In this document: in pieces, positions 10,767 to 21,035 of the stretch | Numbering within the stretch: the first letter of the stretch is position 1 | How the letters are laid out: the number at the start of each line of letters is the position of its first letter | Source of the DNA: Lolium rigidum | Lineage: Eukaryota; Streptophyta; Magnoliopsida; Poales; Poaceae | DNA length: 64,000 nucleotides | Assembly (NCBI RefSeq): GCF_022539505.1 | Contig: NC_061508.1 | Coordinates: 263,816,736 to 263,880,735, forward strand | Direction: 5' to 3' | Position numbers and translations under genes: made by a program | Notes under the pieces: model-generated | Told to the model about the DNA's origin: nothing | Database searches by the model: none | The model's input: only the letters and a program-made list of their open reading frames with translations

Positions 10767-12326
10767 ATGGCCTCGTCTCGTAGCTTAGCCCTAGTAGCGC
10801 TCCTCTACAGCCTCCTCTCGTGCTATGCATTCGTTGCTTCCCTAGCTTCCTCTGACGGCTTCCTCCAATGCCTCTCAGCGGCCATACCCAAGCAGCTCCT
10901 GTACACGCAGAGCTCGCCTTCGTTCACACCGGTCCTGGTTTCCTCCGTCCGCAACCCCAGGTTGTTCACCCCAACGACGGTGAGGCCGCTGGTCATCATC
11001 ACGCCGACGATCGCCTCCCACGTACAGTCTGCCGTGATCTGCGGACGCCACCACGTCGTGCGCATCCGCGTGCGCAGCGGCGGCCATGACTACGAGGGCC
11101 TCTCGTATCGCTCAGAGCGCTCTGAGGTGTTCGCGGTGGTCGACCTCAACATGATGCGGTCGGTGCACGTTAACCAGGGAGCCGGCACTGCGTCGATTGA
11201 TTCCGGCGCGACCCTCGGGGAGGTCTACTACGCCATCTCCAAGGTGAGCAAGGAGCTGGCATTCGCGGCGGGCTTGTGCCCCACGATCGGCGTCGGTGGC
11301 CATCTCAGCGGTGGCGGGTTTGGGATGCTACTGCGCAAGTACGGCGCCGCCATCGATAGCGTCCTGGACGCCACGCTGGTGGACGCCGAGGGGAGGCTGC
11401 TTGACAAGAAGGCCATGGGTAAGGACGTCTTCTGGGCCATCCGAGGAGGCGGCGGTGAGAGCTTCGGCATCGTGCTGTCCTGGAAAGTGAAGCTCGTGCC
11501 GGTCCCACCCAAAGTGACAATGTTCAAACTCCGGAAGACAATCGACGAGGGTGTCGTAGACATCCTCACCAAATGGCAAGTACTCGCACCAGCTCTCCCT
11601 GAAGACCTGTTCATCCGGGTGGTCATGCAGAAAGGCGAGGCTGAGTTCCAGTCCATGTACCTTGGTACGTGTGACAAGCTCCTGCCATTGATGGGAAGCC
11701 GCTTCCCGGAGCTCGGCCTCAACCAGGCACATTGCAAGGAGATGACCTGGATCCAGTCTGTGCCCTACATCTACTTGGGCAACACCGCCACCGTCGAGGA
11801 TATCCTGAATAGGACCACCTCACTAGACACCTTCAACAAGGCGACCTCTGACTACGTCCGCCAGGCAATCCCTAAGGACGGGTGGGTCAAAATATTTGCC
11901 TTCCTCGCAAAGCCGAACGCCGGGATCATGATCACCGACCCCTACGGCGGGAAGATCAGCAGCTTACCAGAGTCGGCGACACCATTCCCCCACCGTGGGG
12001 GCGTGCTGTTCAACATCCAGTACATGAATTTCTGGTCGGCTGCCACAGACGGATCGGCGCAGACCAAGTGGCTCAAAGACTTCTACGCGTTCATGGGGCC
12101 GTATGTGAGCAACAACCCGAGGCAAGCCTACGTGAACTACAGGGACCTTGACCTGGGCGAGAATGTCGTCGTGGGCAATGTCACCAGCTACAAGGCTGCA
12201 AAAGTTTGGGGCGAAAAGTACTACAAGAGTAACTTCAACAGGCTCGCCTTCGCCAAGGGCAAGATTGATCCTGATGACTACTTCAGGAACGAGCAGAGCA
12301 TCCCACCAATGGTGGCGAGAAAGTGA
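10767..12326 (+). CDS. Berberine bridge enzyme-like FAD-linked oxidase
   Basis: This single-exon gene encodes 519 residues, full length for the BBE-like (reticuline oxidase-like) family of secreted flavoproteins. These oxidise monolignols, sugars or oligosaccharides; the substrate here cannot be told. Residues 1 to about 27 form a hydrophobic signal peptide. Cys35 and Cys92 match the conserved N-terminal disulfide. The FAD-binding PCMH domain spans roughly 75-250 and carries both covalent flavin anchors: His107 in RSGGHDYEGLSY and Cys171 in CPTIGVGGHLSGGGFG. DVFWAIRGGGGESFG lies near 220-234. The C-terminal BBE domain has YVNYRDLDLG and ends near a KIDPDDYF motif. The active-site region reads FNIQYMNFW, with Gln where berberine bridge enzyme has its catalytic Glu, as in monolignol-oxidising relatives. 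I chose the ATG at 10767, where the signal peptide begins; the frame also opens upstream with GTG only. The stop is TGATGATGA in tandem. No lesion is seen. Confidence 0.93.
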   Translation: MASSRSLALVALLYSLLSCYAFVASLASSDGFLQCLSAAIPKQLLYTQSSPSFTPVLVSSVRNPRLFTPTTVRPLVIITPTIASHVQSAVICGRHHVVRIRVRSGGHDYEGLSYRSERSEVFAVVDLNMMRSVHVNQGAGTASIDSGATLGEVYYAISKVSKELAFAAGLCPTIGVGGHLSGGGFGMLLRKYGAAIDSVLDATLVDAEGRLLDKKAMGKDVFWAIRGGGGESFGIVLSWKVKLVPVPPKVTMFKLRKTIDEGVVDILTKWQVLAPALPEDLFIRVVMQKGEAEFQSMYLGTCDKLLPLMGSRFPELGLNQAHCKEMTWIQSVPYIYLGNTATVEDILNRTTSLDTFNKATSDYVRQAIPKDGWVKIFAFLAKPNAGIMITDPYGGKISSLPESATPFPHRGGVLFNIQYMNFWSAATDGSAQTKWLKDFYAFMGPYVSNNPRQAYVNYRDLDLGENVVVGNVTSYKAAKVWGEKYYKSNFNRLAFAKGKIDPDDYFRNEQSIPPMVARK

Positions 12327-13088
12327 TGATGAAAATGGCCTGCGGTGAAACTACACATGCGGAGGAACGGCTTTATCATGATGTTTAGATGTTTTATGCA
12401 TGCTCGTCCAAATTGGGTTCCGGAACAAAAATTTATATTCTAATATATAAATTTGGCTCAAATTTGTCTCCTTGGAATATGTTGACCTATATGCATCTAT
12501 TTGATACCTATTGAAGTGACTGAAATTTGCAAAAAAGGGAAGAATATAGAAGTTTTATGTACCATGATTAATTGCCTCGGTATACTATAGCAGGACAAAG
12601 ACCCTATCTGGGCAAATGCGAGTCTGCCACAAGCTCCTGACGTTGATGGCACTGCACGCCTGCGTCACGTACCTTGATTACCGGCACTGAAAACTGCCAG
12701 CAAAAGATTTAAAAAATCAGTTTAAGAGAAACAAAAAAGTACTGCATTACGTGGCTTCGGGAAAGTAATTGCCAGCAGTTTTTAAAAATGGCGGCAATGT
12801 AACGTCCTTTGGAGGCACTTTTGGCAATTTGCTCGCAAATTTCTTTGTTAGGCAATTTTGGCAATGTGCCGGCAAAGTTATTTGCAAATTCAGGTAGAAC
12901 CTTAATAGAGCCTCCAGAGTACTAAGAAGTACACAATTCCAACATTATAAAAAAATCAGTAACCGCAAATCTAGCATTACAAGAATTCAGTGACAGCCCA
13001 AATTCAGTAACCACAAATCCAGCATTACACAGTTTACACAACAATAAAAGAATGAACTTGAAAAATAACTTCTAATGGAGTAGCCGTC
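12327..13088. other. 3' flank of the BBE-like gene and AT-rich intergenic DNA
   Basis: The first 200-300 bases should hold the 3' UTR, but no canonical AATAAA is obvious. Around 12680-12890 a stretch with repeated GCAAT/TTGGCAAT words could be part of a MITE, but I cannot define its ends. No gene is seen. Confidence 0.4.
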
Positions 13089-13160
13089 CTAATCAATGAA
13101 CATTATAGCTGGGGCATTTTCTTCAGGTAAGCGGAATACATCTCGAACCATCCTTAGGCC
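13089..13160 (-). pseudogene. Fragment of 26S proteasome AAA-ATPase RPT3 (Walker B exon)
   Basis: The minus strand encodes 23 residues, ending in a stop, that match the region leading into Walker B of the 26S proteasome regulatory ATPase RPT3: GLRMVRDVFRLPEE then NAPAIMFID. The plant protein has GPRMVRDVFRLAKE there, and its Walker B acid (the E after FID) is replaced here by TAG. A splice-acceptor-like CATCTTAG precedes the fragment exactly where the homology starts, so it derives from genomic rather than processed RPT3 DNA. I find no other RPT3 exon nearby (the P-loop exon should lie at higher coordinates). It is a gene scrap, perhaps left by a transposon that captured or moved it. Confidence 0.7.
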
Positions 13161-13474
13161 CTAAGATGAGACGAGTGTGATCAACAGAAGAACTGACAAG
13201 TCAAAGAAAAGCATAACATCGCAAATTAAACGTATGAACCAATTGAAACCACTGACAGTAAGAATCATAGATCATATTACTGATGGCACGAATAGTACGC
13301 AAGCACTACCAGAAATAATGAATGCACTGCGCCTATTTCAAGTTGAATTCATAAAGCTCTCTCTACACCTTTGGCCACAGGCAACTCGCAAACATGCCGA
13401 CTAAAGGTATTATTCATAGCTATCCTACAAAACAAGAATAGAGGAAGAAAACAAGGTGAAATATCAGAAGCATC

Positions 13475-14395
13475 AACACTTGGGTTAACCTGATTTGGAG
13501 CACTTACTACACAGGGAAAATAACACATGCTGTTCCATTATGTGGATCCTTTTGGTGGAAAGATATTTGCAGACTCATGCCTGTTTATAGAGGCATTGCT
13601 TCTAGCTCGGTATATGATGGAGCATCAACACTTTTTTGGAAAGATTCCTGGATTTCAACCATTGTTAGTGACACATATCCCAGAGCCTTCTCATTTGCAA
13701 TTGATGAAGATATTTCAGTTCAGGGCTTCCTTTCATCAACAAGCCTAGGGAATCTCTTCCATCTACCACTTTCCCCTGAAGCAATGGATGAACTCAGAGA
13801 ACTGCAGCACAACACTAGACATATTGTATTTAGCCAAGACCATGATACCTGGACCTATGACTGGGGTTCTACCAAATTTACAGCCACCAAATACTACAAC
13901 ATTTCTCCACATATCACTTATGGCTGGCTATGGAAAAGCAAGTGTATACCAAAAATAAAATTCTTTGGCTGGCTAGTCCTTTCAGATCGACTTAACACCA
14001 GAAATATGCTCAGGAGAAGGCACTATTGTCTTAACACAGGATATAATTGCTTGATGTGCACAAATCCACCAGAAGAGACAATTGAACACATGCTTTTCTC
14101 ATGCCCCTTTAGCACCCTTTGTTGGGAAAAAATTGGTATGCTGTGGCACAGTGCTGATGATAGAAGGACCATCATACAAAAAGGAAAAGAACAATGGCAA
14201 AAACCTATGTTTATGGAAATCTTCCTGATATCTGCGTGGAACATTTGGAAGGAAAGGAATAATCTTTACTTCAAAGGATTGAACCCCAGAGTGGAAACTT
14301 GGAAACAGAGAGTCAAAGCTGATCTACTCCTACTAGTACATAGGACCAAAGAAAAACATCATAGTTTCATCTCTGAATTTGTAGACAGTATCTAG
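13475..14395 (+). pseudogene. LINE ORF2 C-terminus with zf-RVT domain
   Basis: An uninterrupted frame of 306 residues covers the C-terminal part of a plant non-LTR retrotransposon ORF2 downstream of the reverse transcriptase. It has SFWWKDICRL near the start and WLWKSKCIPKIKFFGWL in the middle. The zinc-finger (zf-RVT) signature follows, C..C near TGYNCLMCTNPPEETIEHML and then FSCPFSTLCW. It ends with an AWNIWKERNNLYF segment. There is no reverse transcriptase core and no endonuclease, so it cannot function. The frame is open across the target duplication at its 5' side, so there is no true start codon. The absence of internal stops suggests modest age. Confidence 0.8.
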
Positions 14396-14540
14396 TGACC
14401 CACAAGGGCTTGTAATTCCTTCTGTTTTCCCCTCTTTTTCTCTTCCTTCTGAGGAAGACACCATGTAAAAATTTACTGAAAATTAATACAAAAAGACAGT
14501 AGGAGTCTTTCCTACTGTCAGAGCCTTCAAAAAAAAAAAA
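13475..14540 (+). mobile_element. 5'-truncated LINE with A-tail and 12-bp target-site duplication
   Basis: The insert runs from an open LINE ORF2 frame to a run of A ending at 14540. The direct repeat ATCAGAAGCATC flanks it at 13463-13474 and 14540-14551. The 3' UTR (14396-14528) includes a C/T-rich stretch and short repeats of tactgtcag/cctactgtcag near its end. Only the last 307 codons of ORF2 remain. It resembles the smaller LINE tail at 10236-10400 in mode of insertion, but not in sequence. Confidence 0.8.
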
Positions 14541-15873
14541 TCAGAAGCATCTCTAGATAAAACTTTACCTTTCATGCTGCAAAGGTGCTGTCATCTACAC
14601 AAATACCGGGATGAAGCAAATGATTCCTGTATATTTGAAGGCCTTCTGCCCAGTCTTCTCACCCAACTGTTATATGAAACCTATAATCTATCTCTGTGTC
14701 CACTGTTCATACATGACCATGTAGACACGGGACGGGGATTCAGTAACTTGCCCACAGCAAGTCACGCTGTACCTTGATGTTTAGACTCAGACTTTGATGT
14801 TTGCGCGGTTTGCACACGCGGGCACTCAGATTCTTCCAGGTTCCACCGAGGGCGGGTGCCAAAAATGCAAAACGGTAGAAATACTTGGTTTTTAGCAGTA
14901 GATCTGAAGGGAAAAAAAAGTACACGCTGCAGTTTCACTGTTTTTTAGACTGCAGTTTTCAGCCTTAGAGCATCTCTAACAGATCCCGCAACGCGGCAGT
15001 CACTCGTTGTCGGGATCAGGGTCGATGTAAGGCTGGGCGCCGGCGATATGCCGATACTCGGCCTCATTCTCCTCCTGGCAGATGGTCGCTGTCTGGACCA
15101 TCTGCACCATGTTGTCAATGTAGTGCTCACCGACGAAGTCCTCGAGCGTGATGGTTGCCGGCGCACCAAAAATTGTGCCCGCCGGTGCTAAATAGTACCG
15201 GCGCACCCTGTTTCCGCCGCGCCGGTGATGACGCAATACCGCCGGCGCAGAAAAAATTTAGTGCGCCGGGGATAAGGGTGAACCAGGTTCTAGGCCAAGT
15301 TGAAAATCGGAGCCACATTACTGCCGGCACACCACCATGTTGGTGCGCCGGTGGTAATTTGCTTACCACCGGCGCACCTACATGGTGGTGCGCCGGCAGT
15401 AAGGGGAGATGCAATTTTCCCTCCCCACACCCCCCCCCCTTGCCTTTTCAGTTTTCGAAAAAATTAAAGAAAATTCAAAAAATAAAATCCTTTGAACTGC
15501 ACATGTATTATGTAATCTAGTTTTAATGAAAATTTTAAAAAATGAATTTCGATAGATTATGCAAAATGGCATCATCTTTCGGTAAAACAGGATTTCTGGT
15601 TGCATACGACCTCCGATGAAAAACTTTTTTATATCAAAATGTATCTACGCGAAATTTCCTATATGAATTCAACCACCTACGATCCTTTGGACAAAAATTG
15701 GATTCGGAAAATTCAAAACAGAAACAGGACTTTTTTTAGGATTTAGATTTGGATGAAAAAAATAGGAAAAATTATTGCCGGCGCACCACCATCTTTGGTG
15801 CGCCGGCGGTAACCTATGCTATATATACTCCAAACCAGCTCGTGGTCCTCACTTTCCCCTTTTCCTTCTCTTT

Positions 15874-15909
15874 TCCTCCTCCTCCTCCTCCTCCTCCTCC
15901 TCCTCCTCT
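15874..15909. repeat. (TCC)n microsatellite
   Basis: About twelve TCC/CTC triplets in a row inside the CACTA fragment. They create spurious Pro-rich or Leu/Ser-rich frames. Confidence 0.9.
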
Positions 15910-16187
15910 ACACCGACAACCTTCTCCGGCTGCTGCGGCGAGCTACTCCGGCGACCTACTCATCTGCATGGCCTCCTCCTGCACCAACGGCCACAACGTC
16001 CTCCGGCCTCCTCGACGTCCTCCGGCCTCCTCCACCACCTCCGGCCTCCTCCACCTCCTCCGGGCTCCTCCACCTCCGGCCTACTCCTCCTCCTCCTCCT
16101 CCTACACTGGCGCGGCAACCTCGGGATCTTCCGGCATCCTCCTGCACCTCCTACACCGGCGCAGAGACGACAACTACGGTTGACGAA

Positions 16188-16212
16188 CTAGATCTAGATC
16201 TAGATCTAGATT
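16188..16212. repeat. (TAGATC)4 short tandem repeat
   Basis: Four copies of TAGATC, followed by an AT-rich tract, inside the CACTA fragment. Confidence 0.85.
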
Positions 16213-17131
16213 TGAATTTTTTTTGTTTTATTGTATAACTTACCGCCAGCGCACTAAACAGGTGCGCCGGGAATAACGCGAGTTACCGCCGGCGCACCAA
16301 CTGGTGCGCCGGCGATAAGCTATTACCACCGGCCTATTCCCACCGGCGGGCTCTAGTGTGCCAGCAATAGCCTTTTTTGGTGCGCCGGCAATAAGCCTTT
16401 TCCTAGTAGTGTTGGCTTGGCAGCCAACGCGTCCACGATGTCGGTGAACTCGGCTTCGTCGAAGTAGTCCCCCGCGTACTTCGGCACAGGCTGGTCGGAG
16501 TCGATCTAAATCTGCAGCTGCAGCGGCGGCGCGCGTGATGTGGAGGCGGAGGAGGACGATGGGGACGACGAGGACACCGGGCGCCACGAAGAGGAGGCGC
16601 GGAGAGCTGCCAGGCCACGGGTGGATTCGCGGCGCAGGAAAGCTGGCGGCGGCTTCCTCCCGTAGTTGAGGTACCGGTAGGAGCCAAGCCACCTTCTCGG
16701 CCTCGGTCTTCTCGCAGCGGCCGCCGCCATCGTTAGAGCGGTGAGAGCGGGAGCGGGCAAAAATATTTTAGGCCGGGCCTCGGATGTGGTATCTGAAAGA
16801 ACCACGAAACCGGTCTAAACCCGCAAATCTGCCTGCATTAAAACTGAATCTGAAAGAACCGAACAATCTGACTAAAGCTGAAGCAAAACCGAAACTAACG
16901 AAAGGATATACTCCATGTATTCTCCAACGTAATCTGAACCAAACTTGAACCCAACAAAAGAACAGTCCATGCATTAAAACTGAACCGAGACTATACAAAG
17001 AACAACATCATCTGTGTCTGCCTGTATTAGTACCTTCAGTTTTGCCTTAGCTTTGTGTGAACCGTTGGATGGGGAATGGAGGGTGGATGAGAGGGGGCCA
17101 GGTACAGGGTGACTTGCTGTGGGCAAGTCAC

Positions 17132-18553
17132 GACCTAATTGGTATTAAAAAGTTTTGACTTCCATTTGCATGTATCATCTAAGAATGGCTAGTTGCTCAA
17201 CACAGATAACAACAGTAAACCAAAGTAATATTAAAGTGCAGTATAACAGACAAGAACTGACTAATGAAATAAACATCATTATACATGGTTGATCTAGAGT
17301 GAGCAGTGAAAGACTGACAATTCTCAGGATATGCTACCACACAAATCGTCAAAATAGGCCCTATTTCATATATATGAATTATGAAAGATATCCGAGGTCA
17401 TTGATGGAACAGTCTTCACTTGTTTTTACAGTAAGAAAATGCCTTAGTTTGACTAGTAGAGAACAGTAACACAATATTTATCTATGAGCATGATCCTTGT
17501 AGGACAAAGATCAGTACATGATTAATACTTGGAACAATGAGAGCCTCAGTAATTCATAAGCCACAAAAAATACAGTTCTAGTAAAAAAAGGAAATTACAA
17601 CGGATACGAGTGTATGACAAAAGTAGGGAAAATTTACAAGATATATGTTGTACCATCTTTAGTAAAGAAAAAAAATGGAAAGCTTTAACACCTTTCAACT
17701 TTTGTAATGTTTCTGCAATGTGGTGTAGGTTGTTTATGGTTGTCAAAGTCAATAAATAAGTAAATAGATGTGAAGGTTGAAGCATTAGTTAGCTAAATGT
17801 GGTGTAAGTTGATTGTGGCTAATAGGTAATAAATGCCAAATGAGGAATATGAACCATGGTTAATAACTATGTTTCGTTTCTGTTTTCCCAGGTTTTGGTA
17901 CAAAATCTGGACATAATTAGGCCATGCAAGTACGGTACATAATTATCGATGTTGCTGCAGTGAACAAGCAGTACATGGGCTTGTAAGATTGTACCGAAAA
18001 TAACCTAATCCTGGTAGCTTCGAGCCAAACAGGAGAAGCTGCATCCATTGGCAAGCCCATTCATTCAGACCCTAAATAGCACATAGCTAGTGATGGGCGT
18101 TTGTTGCTAGTAATTCTACCACATTGAGATTGACGAGTCTAGTTATCCCAATCTGAAAACCCAATTCCCCACGGGGACGAACCGTAACCCTTCCCCTCTC
18201 CCACTATTCAACCATTGGTGGGATCCCTAACCAGCCAGGTGAATAATGGGACGAGTCCAGTTATCCTGATCTTATTCTTAGTTTCCAATTAATAAGTTAA
18301 AACTTTAAGAATAGAATTATGTAACTAAAGAATATAATTACTCGTGAAAGAAAAATAACATAAAGCATATATGAATGGCTAACGTAATTCGTTCATGCAA
18401 TTGTTCACCTTTTATTTTGAAGACAAAGCAACCTTATTACAAGAAAAAAGAACTAACCAATGCATTGATTCGAGGTGATAATCTGATAAATAAATAAAAA
18501 GATTTGCCTTAAGTACAAAAAAGGAAAATTAACATCCTTGGCAAATAAGAGGT
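17132..18553. other. AT-rich DNA, no gene recognised
   Basis: Intron- or intergenic-like sequence with many stops in all frames. No transposon termini or RNA genes are recognised. Confidence 0.4.
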
Positions 18554-18727
18554 TAGGAAAATGATGAGCCATTGAAGCAAGTAAAAGGAATAAAGTAATA
18601 TACTTGAGGGTCGAATGATGATCGATTTTGGAATAAACTAATATACTTTAGGAAAATGATGAGCCATTGAAGCAAGTAACAGGAATAAACTAATATACTT
18701 GAGGGTCGAATGATGATCGATTTTGGA
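18554..18727. repeat. Two-copy 95-bp tandem duplication
   Basis: The unit beginning TAGGAAAATGATGAGCCATT is repeated head to tail at 18554 and 18649 with only a few differences, so the duplication is recent relative to the surrounding DNA. Confidence 0.85.
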
Positions 18728-18965
18728 AGAAATTATCATAGAAGATAGAAAATTAAGATAAGTAAAAAAATAAAAAGCATTTGACAAGCTCAAAAAATGA
18801 AAGCTATAATAAAGAAGAGGATGAAATCTAAAAAAGTTAGTAACAGTGCTACCTTATCTTATCTACCATCGAAATATATACCTTCTCCTTTATTGCAGTT
18901 ACATGGGGAAAACCTTAGGTAACACTAAGTTCAAAATTAAAGATGAATACAGTTTATAACAGTAC

Positions 18966-19083
18966 CTGAGGGGTCATCATAGCAGGTGTTGATTGCCCAT
19001 AGAAAGAGTTGTCTCCCAAAAGGAGCCATGAGAGGGTACATGGGAAGCCAAGTCATAGAAGGTTTCAATGTTAGAGGGCACAT
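18966..19083 (-). other. Candidate isolated exon (118 bp) of an unknown minus-strand gene
   Basis: On the minus strand an AATTCTCTCAG acceptor-like site is followed by 118 bases open in one frame (MCPLTLKPSMTWLPMYPLMA and onward) and then CCTCAG/GTACTG, a good donor. The splice borders are better than the coding evidence: I do not recognise the peptide and no partner exon is certain. A GC-rich block at about 20690-21030 could be its 5' exon. Confidence 0.25.
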
Positions 19084-20279
19084 CTGAGAGAATTTGTCCT
19101 ATGAGAATGGACAAGGATAGAAAAAGTTAACTAAAGAGGAGTCAAAAAATGGATCAATACTGAAACAAAGCTTCTACTAACAAGGTGGCAAGTTATTATA
19201 AGGAACAACTTCGCTCAAGGGAGAAGGTGAAGAGGACAAGTATTCTGCTGTCAGTCAAGAATGTAACATCTATTTTTGGATTAACACCTAGGTTTTCTCA
19301 GTTGTGTCGCTCAGGTGGAGAGACGATTATAACATTAATAAAATCATGACATTCACTCGGCAGCATACTAGTTCTTATGGCTGTTTAGGGACATTTGGCT
19401 GTAAAAAGGAAGGTACAATACAACTCACGGTGTGTCTTATGATATTAAGGCATGACTGAGGTAACCTTGTAGCATATGGGCATAAAATAAACAAAAATCT
19501 CTAAGCATTTTAGACCCATGTTAGCATATGGGCATAAATAAACACTCAACTTAGCCTTTTAGACTCCTCTAGCTTAGCATATGGGCATAAACACATAGAT
19601 CGAAAGGGTCAATTGTGTACACAAAACATCAGAATATCAATGAACTATGGGTAATGCAAATGCACTGCATTCGAATGAAGCGAGGTAATGAGATTATCAA
19701 TCTTGAGCGTAAAGCATGATAGACAATTGTAGATTCTATGGAATTTTTTTAGCCCAAACAGGAATGCAAACATACAGCTGACAATTAGTCAATGATGGGT
19801 ACAGCAGAAAACAAAAGCTTTTGCCAACAAAAGTAGGTTGCATGATCTTTCTTAGCTCTAATGATACTTGTATAGGTTACAATTTTGTGAGTTACGTTTA
19901 CCTTTGCGAGTAGTGCTTAACCTATTGAAGCCAATAAATCAACCTAGGAGGATTTTAACCATCTCTGAATATAGAAACAAGTTCCCTTCTATTTTATAGT
20001 ACAAGGCACGTGAAACCCTTAAAAACTAGTCTAAGATAACCATGAAAACTAAATACTTCAAAATCAACCATAAAAACTAGTCTAAGATAACCATGAAAGA
20101 TATATAATTCAAAATACATGCCCCAGGTTATACCATGCTGCAGTTCGTAGTTATGCAACCACAGCTTGTCTATCTTTCTTATCTATTGAAATCCTCTCTA
20201 CAGTATGAACTGCACATGTTATAACAGGTTATCAAAATACTCCAGATCAACTTCTCAAAATCCTATCATAAATTACTTA
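19084..20279. other. AT-rich DNA with short dispersed repeats
   Basis: Three copies of TAGCATATGGGCATAAA lie within about 110 bases (near 19471, 19524 and 19576). Two copies of AAACTAGTCTAAGATAACCA lie near 20025 and 20075. No gene is recognised. Confidence 0.5.
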
Positions 20280-20373
20280 CTCCATCTGACCCATAATAAG
20301 TGTTGAGAACTTAGTATAAAAATTGTACTAACTTAGTACAAAATCCCGAACATTTATTATGGACCGGAGGGAG
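20280..20373. mobile_element. Stowaway-type MITE, 94 bp, TA target duplication
   Basis: The ends CTCCATCTGACCCATAATAA and, inverted, CTCCCTCCGGTCCATAATAA form a terminal inverted repeat of over 20 bp. TA flanks both sides (20278-20279 and 20374-20375). The interior is short and non-coding. It is typical of Triticeae Stowaway families related to Athos/Thalos. Confidence 0.85.
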
Positions 20374-20639
20374 TAAGTTATTCCACGATTCTCAATTAGA
20401 CAGCTAGACCATCTCGAATTACTTGTTCCATTCAGGCAATCAGACTTCACATTTGCTAGTGCTAGCATCGGATAGAAAAAATAGACCTACTAGTACTAGT
20501 ACTAGCAGCCACCGGAACACTTCCCATGTCCAGCAGTTCGGTTCCAAACACCGAACAAGCTTGATAGCAGATTAATTACAGAATCAAAACTGGAGCGCGT
20601 GGACTAACGTAAAGGTACTTTAGATCGCAAGTAGCGGTG

Positions 20640-21035
20640 AAGAACTAAGCTACCATATAATCAGCAGCCGCACGAAGTAGAAGAGGAGCTGAGGAGGTCA
20701 GGACTAACCAAACTTATCGGGAACACCATGACCTACAGCGGCAACCACTTGGCCTAGCAGCGGCGAAGTCCAGTGACGGCCTTGAGGACGGTGGTTGAAG
20801 ACGGTGGCCGCTGCGCGATGGAGCAAAACCAGAACAATGGAGATCAGACCACTCTGACAAGATCTGATACAGCCGGAGGCGCGGGGCTGTGCAGGGGGGG
20901 CACGATGGCGCGTCGCCGCAGGGGGGGGGGACCAGAAGAAGAGGCCGGGCCGAGCGGCGCCAGCCCGCTCCGACGCCGGAGACGGCCGGCAGCGACCGGA
21001 GCGGCAGGTGGCGGCGGCGACATCGCGAGCATGAG
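20640..21035. other. GC-rich block, possible 5' exon or leader
   Basis: It contrasts sharply with the AT-rich DNA below it. The minus strand reads like a plant 5' exon rich in Pro, Ala and Arg codons, but there is no recognisable domain. I make no gene call. Confidence 0.25.

Larger units (their letters stand above)
15155..16411 (-). mobile_element. CACTA-type fragment, one terminus missing
   Basis: The right end reads, on the minus strand, CACTACTAGGAAAAGG at 16411, then a series of short sub-terminal repeats built on GCCGGCGCACC in both directions (16240-16400). The left part (15155-15420, and around 15775-15812) carries the same GCCGGCGCACC and GTGCGCCGGC words, but it starts abruptly at TTGCCGGCGCACC. 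The outermost 20 bases or so with CACTA are absent. No transposase is encoded; the long frames at 15749-16238 are low-complexity products of the CTC repeat. It is a non-autonomous, immobile remnant. Confidence 0.65.
15000..16737 (-). pseudogene. Unknown minus-strand gene, split by a CACTA fragment
   Basis: Two pieces of one minus-strand frame flank the CACTA fragment. The upstream piece (about 16737 to 16412) starts MAAAAARRPRPRRWLGSYRY and is Ser/Pro-rich. After an in-frame TAG it continues with an acidic segment ending DYFDEAEFTDIVDALAAKP. The downstream piece (15154 to 15000) begins ITLEDFVGEHYIDNMVQMVQ and ends in an acidic tail and stop. The composition resembles the accessory proteins of PIF/Harbinger-type elements, but I do not recognise a domain and assign no function. 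The CACTA insertion and the TAG make it non-functional. Confidence 0.4.
14743..17131. other. Segment bounded by 31-bp inverted repeats (candidate DNA transposon)
   Basis: Bases 14743-14773 and 17101-17131 are inverted copies differing at two positions, and each contains the palindromic core ACTTGCCCACAGCAAGT. They enclose 2.4 kb with a broken minus-strand gene into which a CACTA fragment is inserted. I see no convincing target duplication outside, so whether this is a transposon with those termini or a chance repeat pair is open. Confidence 0.4.

Noticed and set aside
15749..16238. Proline- or leucine-rich proteins of about 140 residues
   Set aside because: They are translations of the TCC/CTC microsatellite in three frames within a CACTA fragment.
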